A DNA stretch of 64,000 nt from Pleionea mediterranea (GTDB lineage Bacteria; Pseudomonadota; Gammaproteobacteria; Enterobacterales; Kangiellaceae), in assembly GCF_003148745.1 (NCBI RefSeq), contig NZ_QGGU01000014.1, forward strand, positions 1 through 64,000, read 5' to 3'. The position numbers and the translations under genes were made by a program. Under the pieces are notes generated by a model. The model was not told the origin of the DNA, did not search any database, and was given only the letters and a program-made list of their open reading frames with translations. The first letter of the stretch is position 1; every line of letters begins with the position of its first letter. Below are positions 15,780 to 24,899 of the stretch, in pieces.

Positions 15780-16163
15780 GGTTCGCACAAAAAAGCCGTG
15801 CAAACCCTACATGGGATGATTTGGTAGGGTGCGCATGTTGCGCACCGAATTTAAATAGAAATAGTTAAGGTTTAACAATCGTATTGGTTCGCACAAAAAG
15901 TCGTGCAAATCCTACGTAAGATGATTTGGTAGGGTGCGCATGTTGCGCACCGAATTTAAATAGAGATAGTTAAGGTTTTTCAATCATTTTGGTTCGCACA
16001 AAAAGCTGTGCAAACCCTACGTGGGATGATTTGGTAGGGTGCGCATGTTGCGCAGCGAATTTAAATAGAGATAGTTAAGGTTTTACAATCATTTTTGTCC
16101 GCACAAAAAGCTGTGCAAACCCTACGTGAGATGATTTGGTAGGGTGCGCATTTTGCGCACCGA
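15780..16163. repeat. Tandem array of a 105-106-bp hairpin-rich repeat
   Basis: Units begin at about 15780, 15886, 15991 and 16096, each opening with (GG)TTCGCACAAAAAG and containing CCCTACGT(G)GGATGATTT-GGTAGGG and TGCGCA-tgt-TGCGCA. The last unit is shortened after GCGCACCGA. Each unit can fold into two stems (CCCTAC/GTAGGG and GGTGCGCA/TGCGCACC). The array fills the 498-bp gap between aidB and arcC and contains no open frame. The TAGGGTGCGCA palindrome resembles REP-type elements of other genomes. Confidence 0.9.
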
Positions 16164-16197
16164 GGAAATTACAAGTTAAGTGCAAATGAAATGATTG

Positions 16198-17904
16198 TCA
16201 CACATGAGGCTTTGCCCGTTGAATAATAGCATTGAAGTCGGTGTTATCATCAAGACAACCAAGCATTAAGTTGGTGTTTTGCAATCGGTTATTGCAGAAT
16301 GCTTTAGCAACATCGTTTGTGGAATACTGTATTAGTGTTGACGCCTGCCACAGTTTCGCCATGGACTCGGTCAGTCGTCGCAGTTGAGATTCATCAAACT
16401 GAACACTGTCTTGTTTAATCGTCAGTTGTTGTTTTAAGTTTTTAAGTTGTGAATCAAATATGTCGTATTGACTGGTTGCTTTTTCAAGCTCGTGATAAAA
16501 GCTGTTGATAATTTCAGGCTCTTTAATAATAGCCCGTGCCACATCGAGGCATTGAATATTGCCGGACCCTTCCCAGATTGCATTAACCGGTGACTCGCGA
16601 TAAAGGCGCGCAAGGACATTGTCTTCCACCACGGCGACACCGCCAATGCATTCCATGGCTTCTGCGGTATGTTGCGCGGCGCGTTTACAAATCCAGTATT
16701 TTCCGAGTGCTGTGCCCAGTCGAAATAGATTTTTTTCATGTGTTTCGTTGATATTTTCTAACGCTTTACTTAAGCGAAAACTTATCGCCAGCGCTGCTTC
16801 CGATTCTATTGCCAGATCCGCAAGTACATTTTGCATCAATGGCTGTTCGTGTAATGATTTGCCGAAAGCTTCGCGGCCGCCAGTGTGATGAATCGCCTGT
16901 GCAGTGGCCAGCCCCATAATTGAGGCTGAACCAATCATGCAATCGTAGCGCGTCATGGCGACCATTTCTAAAATGGTTCGAACACCCCGCCCAGGCTCGC
17001 CTATCATCCAGGCAAATGCCGAGCGAAATTCAACTTCCGAAGACGCATTGGAAACATTTCCCATTTTGTTTTTTAGCCGCTGAATAAACATGGTGTTTTT
17101 ATCGCCATCGGGTCGCCAGCGTGGCAGCAAAAAGCAAGACAAGCCCTGTTCTGTTTGCGCCAGCACCAAAAAGGCATCGCACATGGGCGCGGAGCAAAAC
17201 CATTTATGACCGGTAATTTCATATTCTTGTCCGGCACCGGGCTTTGATATTGGTATAGCGCGCGTAGTATTCGCGCGAACATCGGAGCCGCCCTGTTTTT
17301 CGGTCATTGCCATGCCAATGGTGACGCCGGATTTTTCATAGTAGGGCACATTACGTCCGTCATATTGATTGCTTAATATTTTTGGTAGCCAGACTTTGGC
17401 AATTTCTGGCTGCTGTTTTATGGCCGGTACCGAGGCAAAGGTCATGGTTAGTGGGCAGCCTGACCCGGGATCGGCCTGAGTGTGCAGGTATTCAACGGCG
17501 GCACGTATGACCTGTGCGCCCGATGCTGTATTTTGCCATGGCAGGGCATGATGACCGGCAGCAATGGCTGACGACATCAACTGATGATACGCCGGATGAT
17601 AATTCACCTGATCGATACGATGACCAAAGCGGTCGTGGGTTTGCAGCTCGGGTTTATTGGCATTGGCGGCGAAGCCTGCGGTTAATAATTCACCCCCCAC
17701 TAAGGCCCCATAATTTGATAGTATGTCTTTATTGGGATCACCCCCGAACACCGCCACATAATGTTGCAGCACCTTGTCCGACCGGTAAGCATTATGGTTT
17801 TCTAGCGGCGTAGGTTGATTAAACACCCGATGGGTTTCAGCGTTATTAGACTCACTATTGGATGCTCCATTGGGCGAGTCGTTGTGCGAATGTGAATGTG
17901 CCAT
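16198..17904 (-). CDS. aidB: AidB-like acyl-CoA dehydrogenase family protein
   Basis: A 568-residue flavoprotein of the acyl-CoA dehydrogenase superfamily. It matches AidB along its length: VFNQPTPLENHNAY, LTMTFASVPA, IGMAMTEKQGGSDVRANTTRA, GHKWFCSAPMCDAFLVLAQ, MTRYDCMIGSA, ICKRAAQHTAEAMECIGG and ESPVNAIWEGSGNIQCLDV. E. coli AidB is induced by alkylation stress (Ada regulon), binds DNA and may protect it from alkylating agents. Compared with E. coli it has an added His/Ser/Asn-rich N-terminus (about 25 residues). No ada gene is nearby. Confidence 0.9.
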   Translation of the reverse strand: MAHSHSHNDSPNGASNSESNNAETHRVFNQPTPLENHNAYRSDKVLQHYVAVFGGDPNKDILSNYGALVGGELLTAGFAANANKPELQTHDRFGHRIDQVNYHPAYHQLMSSAIAAGHHALPWQNTASGAQVIRAAVEYLHTQADPGSGCPLTMTFASVPAIKQQPEIAKVWLPKILSNQYDGRNVPYYEKSGVTIGMAMTEKQGGSDVRANTTRAIPISKPGAGQEYEITGHKWFCSAPMCDAFLVLAQTEQGLSCFLLPRWRPDGDKNTMFIQRLKNKMGNVSNASSEVEFRSAFAWMIGEPGRGVRTILEMVAMTRYDCMIGSASIMGLATAQAIHHTGGREAFGKSLHEQPLMQNVLADLAIESEAALAISFRLSKALENINETHEKNLFRLGTALGKYWICKRAAQHTAEAMECIGGVAVVEDNVLARLYRESPVNAIWEGSGNIQCLDVARAIIKEPEIINSFYHELEKATSQYDIFDSQLKNLKQQLTIKQDSVQFDESQLRRLTESMAKLWQASTLIQYSTNDVAKAFCNNRLQNTNLMLGCLDDNTDFNAIIQRAKPHV

Positions 17905-18119
17905 AATAAAAACCTTAGCGTCATTGTGTCGATGGGTGATGGGTTGTAAGTTTCGCTCAGAATTCTGTAGTACTCGTTTATTATTGTAGTGATAGATATA
18001 GGGTAATAACTTAAGTATTTTAGTGACGAGTAAACCCGTTATTAAAGCATTTAGTCCGTATATCTATTGAAAAGTAATTTAAAAGTAAAGTCCAGTTGAT
18101 TTAGTGGTCGATCGTTATT

Positions 18120-18662
18120 ATGGATAAATTTAAAAAAGCCGAACAAGCTCAAACATCACAGTATTCAACCGATACTAATCATGCTGATTGTGATCCTAGT
18201 GATAAAAATAAAAGCGGACAAAATAACTGCGATCAAGCTAATAGTAAACAATCTAAAAGCGATCGCACAACAACAGTAGAGCAACTGAAACGGCTGGGTG
18301 TGTTTCAAATAAAGCTGGGCCTGGATGCTTTACGGGATATTTTATTAAGCCCTTTATCAATATTATTTACGCTTATGGACTTGGCGGAAAAAAACAAACC
18401 AGAAGACAGTCATTTTAATAAGTTACTCGCCTTTGGCCGTAGAACGGAACGAAGAATTAATTTATTTAATCAGCACGATGATGATATTGAGCAGGCAGAA
18501 GCCAAGCAAAAGGTGCAAACGGTAGACACACTGGTCACACAGATCGAAGACATCATCAAAAAAGAGTATAAGCAAGGTGAGCTGTCGATGCGGGCAAAAA
18601 GTGCATTGGAGAAAACGGTAAAAATTGCTCGCCGAAAAAATGCCGCCAAATCAGAAGAGTAG
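18120..18662 (+). CDS. Hypothetical protein with Asn/Ser-rich N-terminus
   Basis: A 180-residue protein. Residues 1-52 are Asn/Asp/Lys/Ser-rich and probably disordered. Residues 58-95 form a conserved-looking segment (LGVFQIKLGLDALRDILLSP, then LSILFTLMDLAEKN) that may pack on a membrane or partner. The C-terminal half is helical, charged and likely coiled-coil (QTVDTLVTQIEDIIKKEYKQ). I do not recognise a family. No clear Shine-Dalgarno sequence. An acetyltransferase gene follows 33 bp downstream on the same strand. Confidence 0.7.
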   Translation: MDKFKKAEQAQTSQYSTDTNHADCDPSDKNKSGQNNCDQANSKQSKSDRTTTVEQLKRLGVFQIKLGLDALRDILLSPLSILFTLMDLAEKNKPEDSHFNKLLAFGRRTERRINLFNQHDDDIEQAEAKQKVQTVDTLVTQIEDIIKKEYKQGELSMRAKSALEKTVKIARRKNAAKSEE

Positions 18663-18695
18663 TTTCTAATTAATAATAATGTGTGAGTGACCGCC

Positions 18696-19181
18696 ATGAT
18701 CCGAGCTGCACAACCTGACGATGCCGAATCAATCGCTAATATTTACAATCATTATATAGCGAATACGCTGGTTACTTTTGAAGAAGAGCCTGTATCCGGT
18801 GCCGAAATGCTATCGCGCATTGAAGACGTCACACAGCAATCGTTGCCCTGGTTTGTCTACGTGCACAATAATGATATTTCAGGGTTTGCTTACGCCAGCA
18901 AATGGAAAGGACGATGTGCCTATCGCTATTCAGTTGAAGTCACCGTTTACCTGTCACCAAACGTTATTGGAAAAGGCCTTGGTACACAACTTTATCAGGC
19001 GTTATTCGAACAATTAAAACAACAGTCCTTCCACACGGTTATCGCCGGGATCTCTTTACCCAATGAAGCCAGTGTTGCCCTGCATAAAAAGTTTGGGATG
19101 AAACAGGTGGCTCTGTTTGAACAGGTGGGGTATAAGTTTGATCGCTGGGTTGATGTGGGCTATTGGCAAAAAGTGCTTTAA
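18696..19181 (+). CDS. GNAT N-acetyltransferase, MddA/Pat type
   Basis: A 161-residue acetyltransferase: IRAAQPDDAESIANIYNHYI at the start, the acetyl-CoA loop GKGLGTQLYQAL, then GISLPNEASVALHKKFGM and QVGYKFDRWVDVGYWQ. This matches the YncA/MddA and phosphinothricin acetyltransferase group, which acetylates methionine sulfone/sulfoximine-like compounds. Natural substrate is unknown here. The frame can start at GTG 18687, but ATG 18696 fits the family N-terminus. Confidence 0.87.
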   Translation: MIRAAQPDDAESIANIYNHYIANTLVTFEEEPVSGAEMLSRIEDVTQQSLPWFVYVHNNDISGFAYASKWKGRCAYRYSVEVTVYLSPNVIGKGLGTQLYQALFEQLKQQSFHTVIAGISLPNEASVALHKKFGMKQVALFEQVGYKFDRWVDVGYWQKVL

Positions 19182-19292
19182 ATACAAATAATTACGATCA
19201 TTAGGTTGAGTGGTGTCAACCATAGTTATCACCTTTCCATCCCGTTAAATATGCCTTTATTAGTTAATTCTAATTGTTTTGTATAATTTATA

Positions 19293-19345
19293 TTGACAAC
19301 TGTAGAGATCGAAAGTAGGCTTAACGCAACTATATCGACAAGTGT
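19293..19345 (+). promoter_or_regulatory. BlaI-type operators and promoter
   Basis: Two ACA-N2-TGT dyads (19296-19303 and 19338-19345), 42 bp apart, match the core of BlaI/MecI operators. The first overlaps a perfect TTGACA -35 box (19293-19298); TAGGCT 17 bp later is a weak -10. A repressor bound there would block its own gene, as in bla regulation. Confidence 0.72.
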
Positions 19346-19351
19346 AGATTT

Positions 19352-19726
19352 ATGAGGCTTTCAGAGTTTGAATTAGAAGTGATGCAATTATTTTGGGTCT
19401 GTGCACAGTTATCTGCACCGGAAGCGCATCAGGAAATTATAAAAAACAAGGATGTTACTTATTCAACGGTCAAGACGATCATTGATCGGCTTGAAAAGAA
19501 AGGTGCTATAAAACGCACCAGTCAGAAAGGGCGAACTATTTTTTATGGCGCAGCAATACAGTCTGATGACATTAAGCAACCACTTATAAGTTCATTTATT
19601 AAAAAAGTGTTTGGTGGTGAAACCCGTCCTTTATTTAATCATCTGGTTAATGAAGAAAAACTTTCAAGAGATGACATAGCTTATCTTGAAGAGTTGTTGG
19701 AAAAGAAAAAGAAAGAGTTGGATTAG
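19352..19726 (+). CDS. BlaI/MecI-family repressor
   Basis: A 124-residue winged-helix repressor: LSEFELEVMQLFW, SAPEAHQEIIKNKDVTYSTV, TIIDRLEKKGAIKRTSQKGR and a C-terminal dimerisation helix region ending in LEELLEKKKKEL. BlaI proteins bind TACANNTGTA-type operators and are cleaved when their membrane partner is activated. Two matching half-dyads lie just upstream. The M56 peptidase gene starts two bases after the stop, so both are one operon. No beta-lactamase or PBP gene is adjacent. Confidence 0.9.
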   Translation: MRLSEFELEVMQLFWVCAQLSAPEAHQEIIKNKDVTYSTVKTIIDRLEKKGAIKRTSQKGRTIFYGAAIQSDDIKQPLISSFIKKVFGGETRPLFNHLVNEEKLSRDDIAYLEELLEKKKKELD

Positions 19727-19728
19727 TT

Positions 19729-21288
19729 ATGAAACTATACTTTTTTATAAATGGACTTATTTCATTAACCTGCATTATTGCTGTGTACTCGATGAGTAAT
19801 GCACCACACAGGACTCGCTTTTATTTATGTGCACTGGCGTTAGCAGCCTGGTGTATACCTTGGCAAGTGTTCAATATATTTGAAGTTACTCCGCCTAATA
19901 ATATTGTATTTAATTCGATTCAACCGGTTATTCAGGCGCTGACCAAACCGGTTGTTATAACGGAAGCCAAAGTGTTAGACGTTCAGAGTATTTGGAAACC
20001 AGAGTTACTTGATATTTTAATTATATTGTCTTCACTTGGGGTGATATGGCTTTGCCGTGATTTACTTCAGCATTTTTCCCAACTAAAAACATTAAAGAAG
20101 TATGCAAAGGGTAAGCGTAGTGTTGTTAGTGGAAAGCGCAGTATCGATATTTATGCTTCTCAAAAAATACAAGGGGCATTGTCATATGGCGTTTTTCGAC
20201 CTGTTATTTTTATCTCTGATAACTTGAGACATTCCCATCGAAATGTTGTATTAGAGCATGAGCTAACCCATGTGGAACAGTACGATCCAGTATGGCTATT
20301 ACTCATTCATAGTGTTAGTCGAATTTTTCTGTGGAATCCGATTGTTTGGTTTACAGCTAGACGAGCAAAAGAACTGTTAGAGTTAAGTTGCGATGATAAA
20401 TGCAAGTATAAACTTGGCGAAAAACACTATCAGACAACGTTAGCTGAGCTTGCACTAAAAGTTAAAGGAGCTCAGATATTACCTATGGTTTCGCACTTTA
20501 TTTTTGAAGGAAAGAACTTTGATATTAAACGTATAAAATTATTAAACATGGAGCTTAGTATGACATTTAAAAATAAAACATTTCTTTTCGTCGCAATTCT
20601 TTTACTTTCTTCGATTGCTGTATTGCCAATTTACAGTGGGCAGGGTGACAGTACCAGTCATGCAACAAAAGCCCGAGAAAATATAATAAGCCCTTTAGGC
20701 GATGGTAGCTTTCGGGTTAAAGTCGACAATATGCCCTATAGAAGTCTTGGTATTTTATTGATTGATGCATTTAATGCGTCTGCAGTAAAAATAGAAAGTA
20801 GTCTATTAAATAAATTTTACTCAATCGATCTTGAAAAAGTTAATCTATCGCAACTGATAACAACGATTAATAACAAAGGAGAGGTTCGCATATTTAATGA
20901 AGGTGAATACTATTTAATTGCTAACGCTAATACCTCATCTGCTGATGAAGTCGACTCCGACAATTTAATCTCTATTGAGCGTCAAACACGAACGAAATTA
21001 ACCATATTAGATGGTGAAAAAGTAGTGTTTGATAATGTTCTATACCATACCAATCAACACTGGACAGGACTTCATATTAATGGTTATGAGCTACAGTTTC
21101 TTTCGACACACGCTATGCCCCATGTGAGTTACAAGTTTAGAATACTAGACGAAGATGGTAGAGGCAGTGTTAAGTCGCCAGAAATAAGAACACTCATGAA
21201 AAAGGAAGCCGCCATAGAGTTATCGGTGAAGGATAAAAAACTGACGATTCAGGTTACACCAGAGAACATGCGAGCAGTGAATATTTAA
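19729..21288 (+). CDS. BlaR1-type M56 metallopeptidase sensor
   Basis: A 519-residue membrane protein. N-terminal membrane helices (about 1-20, 28-45, 93-110), then the zinc-peptidase core with His177-Glu178-x-x-His181 in LEHELTHVEQ and a conserved NPIVWFTARRAKELLELSCDD segment, TM near 285, and a periplasmic C-terminal part. That part is not a penicillin-binding domain. It starts DGSFRVKVDNMPYRSLGILL and resembles the STN/secretin-type small domain. So the signal sensed is probably not a beta-lactam, or not through acylation. Acts with the BlaI repressor encoded just upstream. Confidence 0.85.
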   Translation: MKLYFFINGLISLTCIIAVYSMSNAPHRTRFYLCALALAAWCIPWQVFNIFEVTPPNNIVFNSIQPVIQALTKPVVITEAKVLDVQSIWKPELLDILIILSSLGVIWLCRDLLQHFSQLKTLKKYAKGKRSVVSGKRSIDIYASQKIQGALSYGVFRPVIFISDNLRHSHRNVVLEHELTHVEQYDPVWLLLIHSVSRIFLWNPIVWFTARRAKELLELSCDDKCKYKLGEKHYQTTLAELALKVKGAQILPMVSHFIFEGKNFDIKRIKLLNMELSMTFKNKTFLFVAILLLSSIAVLPIYSGQGDSTSHATKARENIISPLGDGSFRVKVDNMPYRSLGILLIDAFNASAVKIESSLLNKFYSIDLEKVNLSQLITTINNKGEVRIFNEGEYYLIANANTSSADEVDSDNLISIERQTRTKLTILDGEKVVFDNVLYHTNQHWTGLHINGYELQFLSTHAMPHVSYKFRILDEDGRGSVKSPEIRTLMKKEAAIELSVKDKKLTIQVTPENMRAVNI

Positions 21289-21305
21289 CATACCTAACGT
21301 ACCTG

Positions 21306-21343
21306 ATAAAAGATGCTGTTTATTGTTGTACGGCATCTTTTAT
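21306..21343. terminator. Terminator between convergent genes
   Basis: ATAAAAGATGC pairs with GCATCTTTTAT around tgtttattgttgtacg. T-rich on both ends, serving blaR (+) and the GTPase gene (-). Confidence 0.8.
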
Positions 21344-21388
21344 ATTTGAAGTATACAGCGGCTAAAGTAATGCTTATAACGAAAAATC

Positions 21389-23401
21389 TTATTTAATAGC
21401 GCCACGTGCCCATAATATATATTTATCCCGATCCAATGGATTAATCCCCCGATATTCTGCCGTTTTACCGTCTTCAATAGCACAGGGAGCGTATCCCGCC
21501 AGTCGTGTTATCAGTTTGGCGTTGCCATTGCTGGTTGATGCTAATTGAATCGGATATTCAATTGAGGTTGCTGCCGGTACGGTGCCACGGAGAATAACCC
21601 GGTTGCCTGAAAATTCGGGGCTATTAAATTGGCCGCGCATTTTTGTGATGTCGCTGGTGATGGTGCCGAGTAATTCAGCATCGGCATTAATCTGAAAGTC
21701 CAGAATCGGTTCCAGTAATTCGGTATCGCTTTTTACAAGACCGTTCATAATCGCCATAGGTGTTGCGATAATAAAATCACCGGAGCGACTGTGAATATTA
21801 TGATCGGAGCCTTCAATTAAGGTGATTTTTATATCGGTAAGCTGCCAACCTTTAATGCCTTGTTTTAATGCGGTATTAATCGTGGCTTCTATTTCATTTT
21901 GATACTTGGCAGCAATGTCATTGACGCCAACTTTCGATTGATAAACAACACCACTGCCGCGAGTACCGGGTTCGATTAAAAACTTTACAATCGCCCAACA
22001 GGGTTTTGGCATCCAGTAGCGTTCGTATCCTTCAGCGGAATTTTTTGGCGTTTCTTTATAGATAATGCTCGGTTGTTCAAAGGTTGCTTTAAGGTTAAAG
22101 CGATCGGCTAAAATGGTTTCCAATATTTCAACCTGTATCCATCCACAAATATTAATGTGCAGTTCGCGTTGCTCGGTTAGCCACTCCAGATTTAATAGCG
22201 GATCTTCATCGGCCAGTTGCTTTAATGCATTGGCAAGGTTGGCGTAGTCTTTTTCTTCAACCGGTTTTACCTGCACGGTTAAAAGCGGCATCGATAATCG
22301 ATAGGCATTGGGCACTTTGGAATCGTCGCCCAGCACATCGCCCACTTTGGCAATGGACAGGCCACTAACCACACCAATCTCTCCGGCGCTTATTATATCT
22401 ATGTCCTGATACTTACCGTTGTAAACCCGTTTTATCTGGCTGACTTTTTCTTCAACGGTCTGCTTATCAGTACTTCGTGTGGAGTTAACGATTTTATCAC
22501 GGGCTTTAATTTGACCATTAAAAACGCGGATGTATGCGGTTTTGCCTAAGGTTTTATCGTGTTCAATTTTAAAGATAACCGCTGACAATGGTTGCTCAGT
22601 ATCACCTTGTGCGCAAGGCAGGTAGTTTGTTATTGCGGTTAACAGTTGCTCAATGCCTAAAGCGTTTTTCGCAACACCGGTAACGACAGGGTACAAACGT
22701 GCTTCGTGAATGCTTTGTGTCAGCTGAGTATTGAATGTTTCAAATGAAATGGTTTTGCCATCAATTACCTGTTCAAGTAATTCGTCGTTGTATTCGGTGA
22801 GCTTTTCAATCACAGGTTCAATAAACATTGTGCTGTCGGATGGATCTGTTTGATGTTGGTTAAAAGATGAGGCATTCCAGTCGCAGGCGATGTTAGCATC
22901 GCTGCTTTCACCAACGTTTATCGTGTGTTGCAACAACACGCAATCACGGCTGAGCTCTTGATGGATTTCTGTAAGTACCGCATTAACATTAGCGCCCATG
23001 CGATCCAGTTTATTAATAAAAATAATGGTGGGGATCCGTAGCGTGTTTAAGGCTTCAAAAATACCACTGGTATTGGCTTGTACACCTTCTACCGCACTGA
23101 TCACTAGAATCGCGCAATCCAGCGCTCGTAACGATCGCTCAACTTCAGCACTAAAGTCCAGATGCCCCGGCGTGTCGATTAAGTTGATTTGACAGCCTTG
23201 CCAGTCAAAGGTTTCCGTTGCGAGTCGTACAGAAATACCGCGTTCACGCTCCACCGCTAAGGAATCGGTGGCTGAGGTACCATCGTCAACACTGCCTGCA
23301 GAACGAGTGGCTCCCGCTACATAGAGAAGCTGTTCGGTAAGCGTGGTTTTGCCTGCGTCTACGTGCGCAACAATGCCTATGTTTCTGGTTGATAAAGTCA
23401 A
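21389..23401 (-). CDS. TetM/EF-G-like ribosome-protection GTPase
   Basis: A 670-residue translational GTPase: P-loop AHVDAGKTTL, RGISVRLAT, DTPGHLD, NKLDRMG and five-domain EF-G architecture. Its start, RNIGIVAHVDAGKTTLTEQLLYVAG, and length are like TetM/TetO, shorter than EF-G (about 700). Such proteins eject tetracycline from the ribosome. Functional resistance cannot be claimed: it may be a chromosomal relative with a housekeeping or stress role. The only start in a sensible position is TTG 23401, preceded by TGGA; no ATG exists near the N-terminus. Low expression from TTG is likely. It converges on blaR. Confidence 0.82.
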   Translation of the reverse strand: MTLSTRNIGIVAHVDAGKTTLTEQLLYVAGATRSAGSVDDGTSATDSLAVERERGISVRLATETFDWQGCQINLIDTPGHLDFSAEVERSLRALDCAILVISAVEGVQANTSGIFEALNTLRIPTIIFINKLDRMGANVNAVLTEIHQELSRDCVLLQHTINVGESSDANIACDWNASSFNQHQTDPSDSTMFIEPVIEKLTEYNDELLEQVIDGKTISFETFNTQLTQSIHEARLYPVVTGVAKNALGIEQLLTAITNYLPCAQGDTEQPLSAVIFKIEHDKTLGKTAYIRVFNGQIKARDKIVNSTRSTDKQTVEEKVSQIKRVYNGKYQDIDIISAGEIGVVSGLSIAKVGDVLGDDSKVPNAYRLSMPLLTVQVKPVEEKDYANLANALKQLADEDPLLNLEWLTEQRELHINICGWIQVEILETILADRFNLKATFEQPSIIYKETPKNSAEGYERYWMPKPCWAIVKFLIEPGTRGSGVVYQSKVGVNDIAAKYQNEIEATINTALKQGIKGWQLTDIKITLIEGSDHNIHSRSGDFIIATPMAIMNGLVKSDTELLEPILDFQINADAELLGTITSDITKMRGQFNSPEFSGNRVILRGTVPAATSIEYPIQLASTSNGNAKLITRLAGYAPCAIEDGKTAEYRGINPLDRDKYILWARGAIK

Positions 23402-23627
23402 TGCTATTCCAGAGTTGGAAAGTTGTTTTAATAAAGGCGAGTCATTTTACAGGGTTAAGACGAATAACTCTAATCGCACTGGATTTTGATCGTGATCATC
23501 GCATAGACTACTGCATAGTAGATTCAAAGAATGTTAAATTAAGGCAGTTATATTTTCATTTATGTATAACCGATAGATCGTATTTTTAGCAACAGTAGTT
23601 CCTAAATCAACAATGGAGTGACGTTTA

Positions 23628-23969
23628 ATGGATAGTATAGTCATAATTATTTTTATAATTTTAGCCGCATTAATTATTTATGGTCTGATTTCAAAAAAGG
23701 GCAAAGAGTTAATGTTTGGCGGAAAAATAATCAAGACAATGGAAAACACACCTAAAGGTGAAAAAATAAGGCTCGTTTCATCAGGCGTTAAAGTTCATGT
23801 TGTGGAAGTGGCACCACAATTAAAGAATGTTGGATTGGAAATATCTCAACATGGCCTCTTTAATTTTTCAATGGTTCCTGTTTCGTTATCTTTCAGTGAT
23901 GCCAAGCTGCTGGCTGACACCATTTATGATGCAATTGGGCATAATGAAAAAAGAACAGTGGAAGACTAA
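23628..23969 (+). CDS. Membrane-anchored hypothetical protein
   Basis: A 113-residue protein with one N-terminal membrane helix (SIVIIIFIILAALIIYGLI, residues 3-21), then a Lys-rich turn and a soluble domain of about 85 residues with beta-type segments (EKIRLVSSGVKVHVVEVAP). GGAG precedes the ATG. No family recognised. A short frame follows 22 bp downstream. Confidence 0.68.
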   Translation: MDSIVIIIFIILAALIIYGLISKKGKELMFGGKIIKTMENTPKGEKIRLVSSGVKVHVVEVAPQLKNVGLEISQHGLFNFSMVPVSLSFSDAKLLADTIYDAIGHNEKRTVED

Positions 23970-23991
23970 CAGAGTTTTGGAATCATAAGGA

Positions 23992-24261
23992 TTGGGGAAC
24001 TTTTGGGTTCCCTATGCCGGTGAGCAAGAAACGGATGAAGGAACCCAAACTAATTTTCTGGAAGGATCCCATAGAGAGCTTCAAGTATTGCGAAAGAAAT
24101 TTTCGAGTAAACAATTTTCGAGTAAACAATGGAATATGATGATTCGCATTAGCGCTATTTATCAAGAAGAGAAGTATGGTGCTGAGATATTTTATCCAGA
24201 AAAAGCGGTGGATACGGATAAGTCAACCTGGGCTACTTTTTCATTTTCTGAAAAAAACTGA
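23992..24261 (+). CDS. Possible small protein with TTG start
   Basis: An 89-codon frame that would start at TTG 23992, preceded by AAGG. The second half (WNMMIRISAIYQEEKYGAEI) looks protein-like; the first half is polar. It contains an exact tandem duplication of TTTTCGAGTAAACAA (KFSSKQ twice), which could be a recent slip. It may be the remnant of a longer gene. Weakly supported. Confidence 0.42.
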   Translation: MGNFWVPYAGEQETDEGTQTNFLEGSHRELQVLRKKFSSKQFSSKQWNMMIRISAIYQEEKYGAEIFYPEKAVDTDKSTWATFSFSEKN

Positions 24262-24308
24262 TAAGGTTGGTTTACCACTGAGTAACCAGCCTGACTGCGG
24301 AGTCGCAA

Positions 24309-24725
24309 GTGAATATTGACTACAAGATTAATCAAGCTATTTCTGCGGAGCAGTTTGCTGACCTACTAAGACGCTCCACGCTCGGTGAGCGTCGACCGGT
24401 TGACGATGCCGAGTGTATTAAAGGTATGATCACAAACAGTAATTTAGTGATTACAGCCTGGGATGACGAAACATTGGTGGGTATATCGCGCAGCGTTACC
24501 GACTTTCACTTCTGTTGTTATCTTTCCGATTTGGCCGTTGACTTAAGTTATCAAAACCTTGGTATTGGAAAACAGTTGCAAATCAAAACACAAGCGCAAT
24601 TAGGCCCTAAGTGCATGCTCATATTGCTGGCGGCGCCTGCTGCAAATTCATACTATGAGCATATTGGGTTTAAACAAAATGATCGCTGCTGGGTGCTCAA
24701 TCGAAGCGAAAAAATTAAAATATAG
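24309..24725 (+). CDS. GNAT-family acetyltransferase
   Basis: A 138-residue acetyltransferase: INQAISAEQFADLLRRS, GISRSVTDFHFCCYLSDLAV, the acetyl-CoA loop YQNLGIGKQLQIKTQAQLG, and SYYEHIGFKQNDRCWVL. Starts at GTG 24309 with GGAG seven bases upstream. Compact members of this group are annotated only as GNAT proteins; substrate unknown. Confidence 0.85.
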   Translation: MNIDYKINQAISAEQFADLLRRSTLGERRPVDDAECIKGMITNSNLVITAWDDETLVGISRSVTDFHFCCYLSDLAVDLSYQNLGIGKQLQIKTQAQLGPKCMLILLAAPAANSYYEHIGFKQNDRCWVLNRSEKIKI

Positions 24726-24755
24726 CGATTTGCTGTACCAAAGTTATTCGAAACT

Positions 24756-24882
24756 ATCTCAAAAATTCTACACTTGAAGATATGGCGTTAAACTTCGACT
24801 CAAAATGCTTATTTACTGTGTGTAAACAGTGATTTCTCGCCAAAACTTTCCTTGTCTCACCGTCGCTCGCTATTTTTGAGAT
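24756..24882. repeat. MITE-like element with 11-bp inverted ends
   Basis: ATCTCAAAAAT (24756-24766) and ATTTTTGAGAT (24872-24882) are perfect inverted ends of a 127-bp element. Inside, a frame reads MALNFDSKCLFTVCKQ, stop, FLAKTFLVSPSLAIFEMASK, the kind of pseudo-peptide that dispersed short repeats give. TTTAC-tgtgt-GTAAA forms an inner hairpin. No clear target duplication. Confidence 0.5.
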
Positions 24883-24899
24883 GGCTTCTAAATAAAAAA

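Noticed and set aside
15780-16163. Repeat array considered as CRISPR
   Set aside because: The units are 105-106 bp and nearly identical over their whole length, with no variable spacers and no cas genes nearby.
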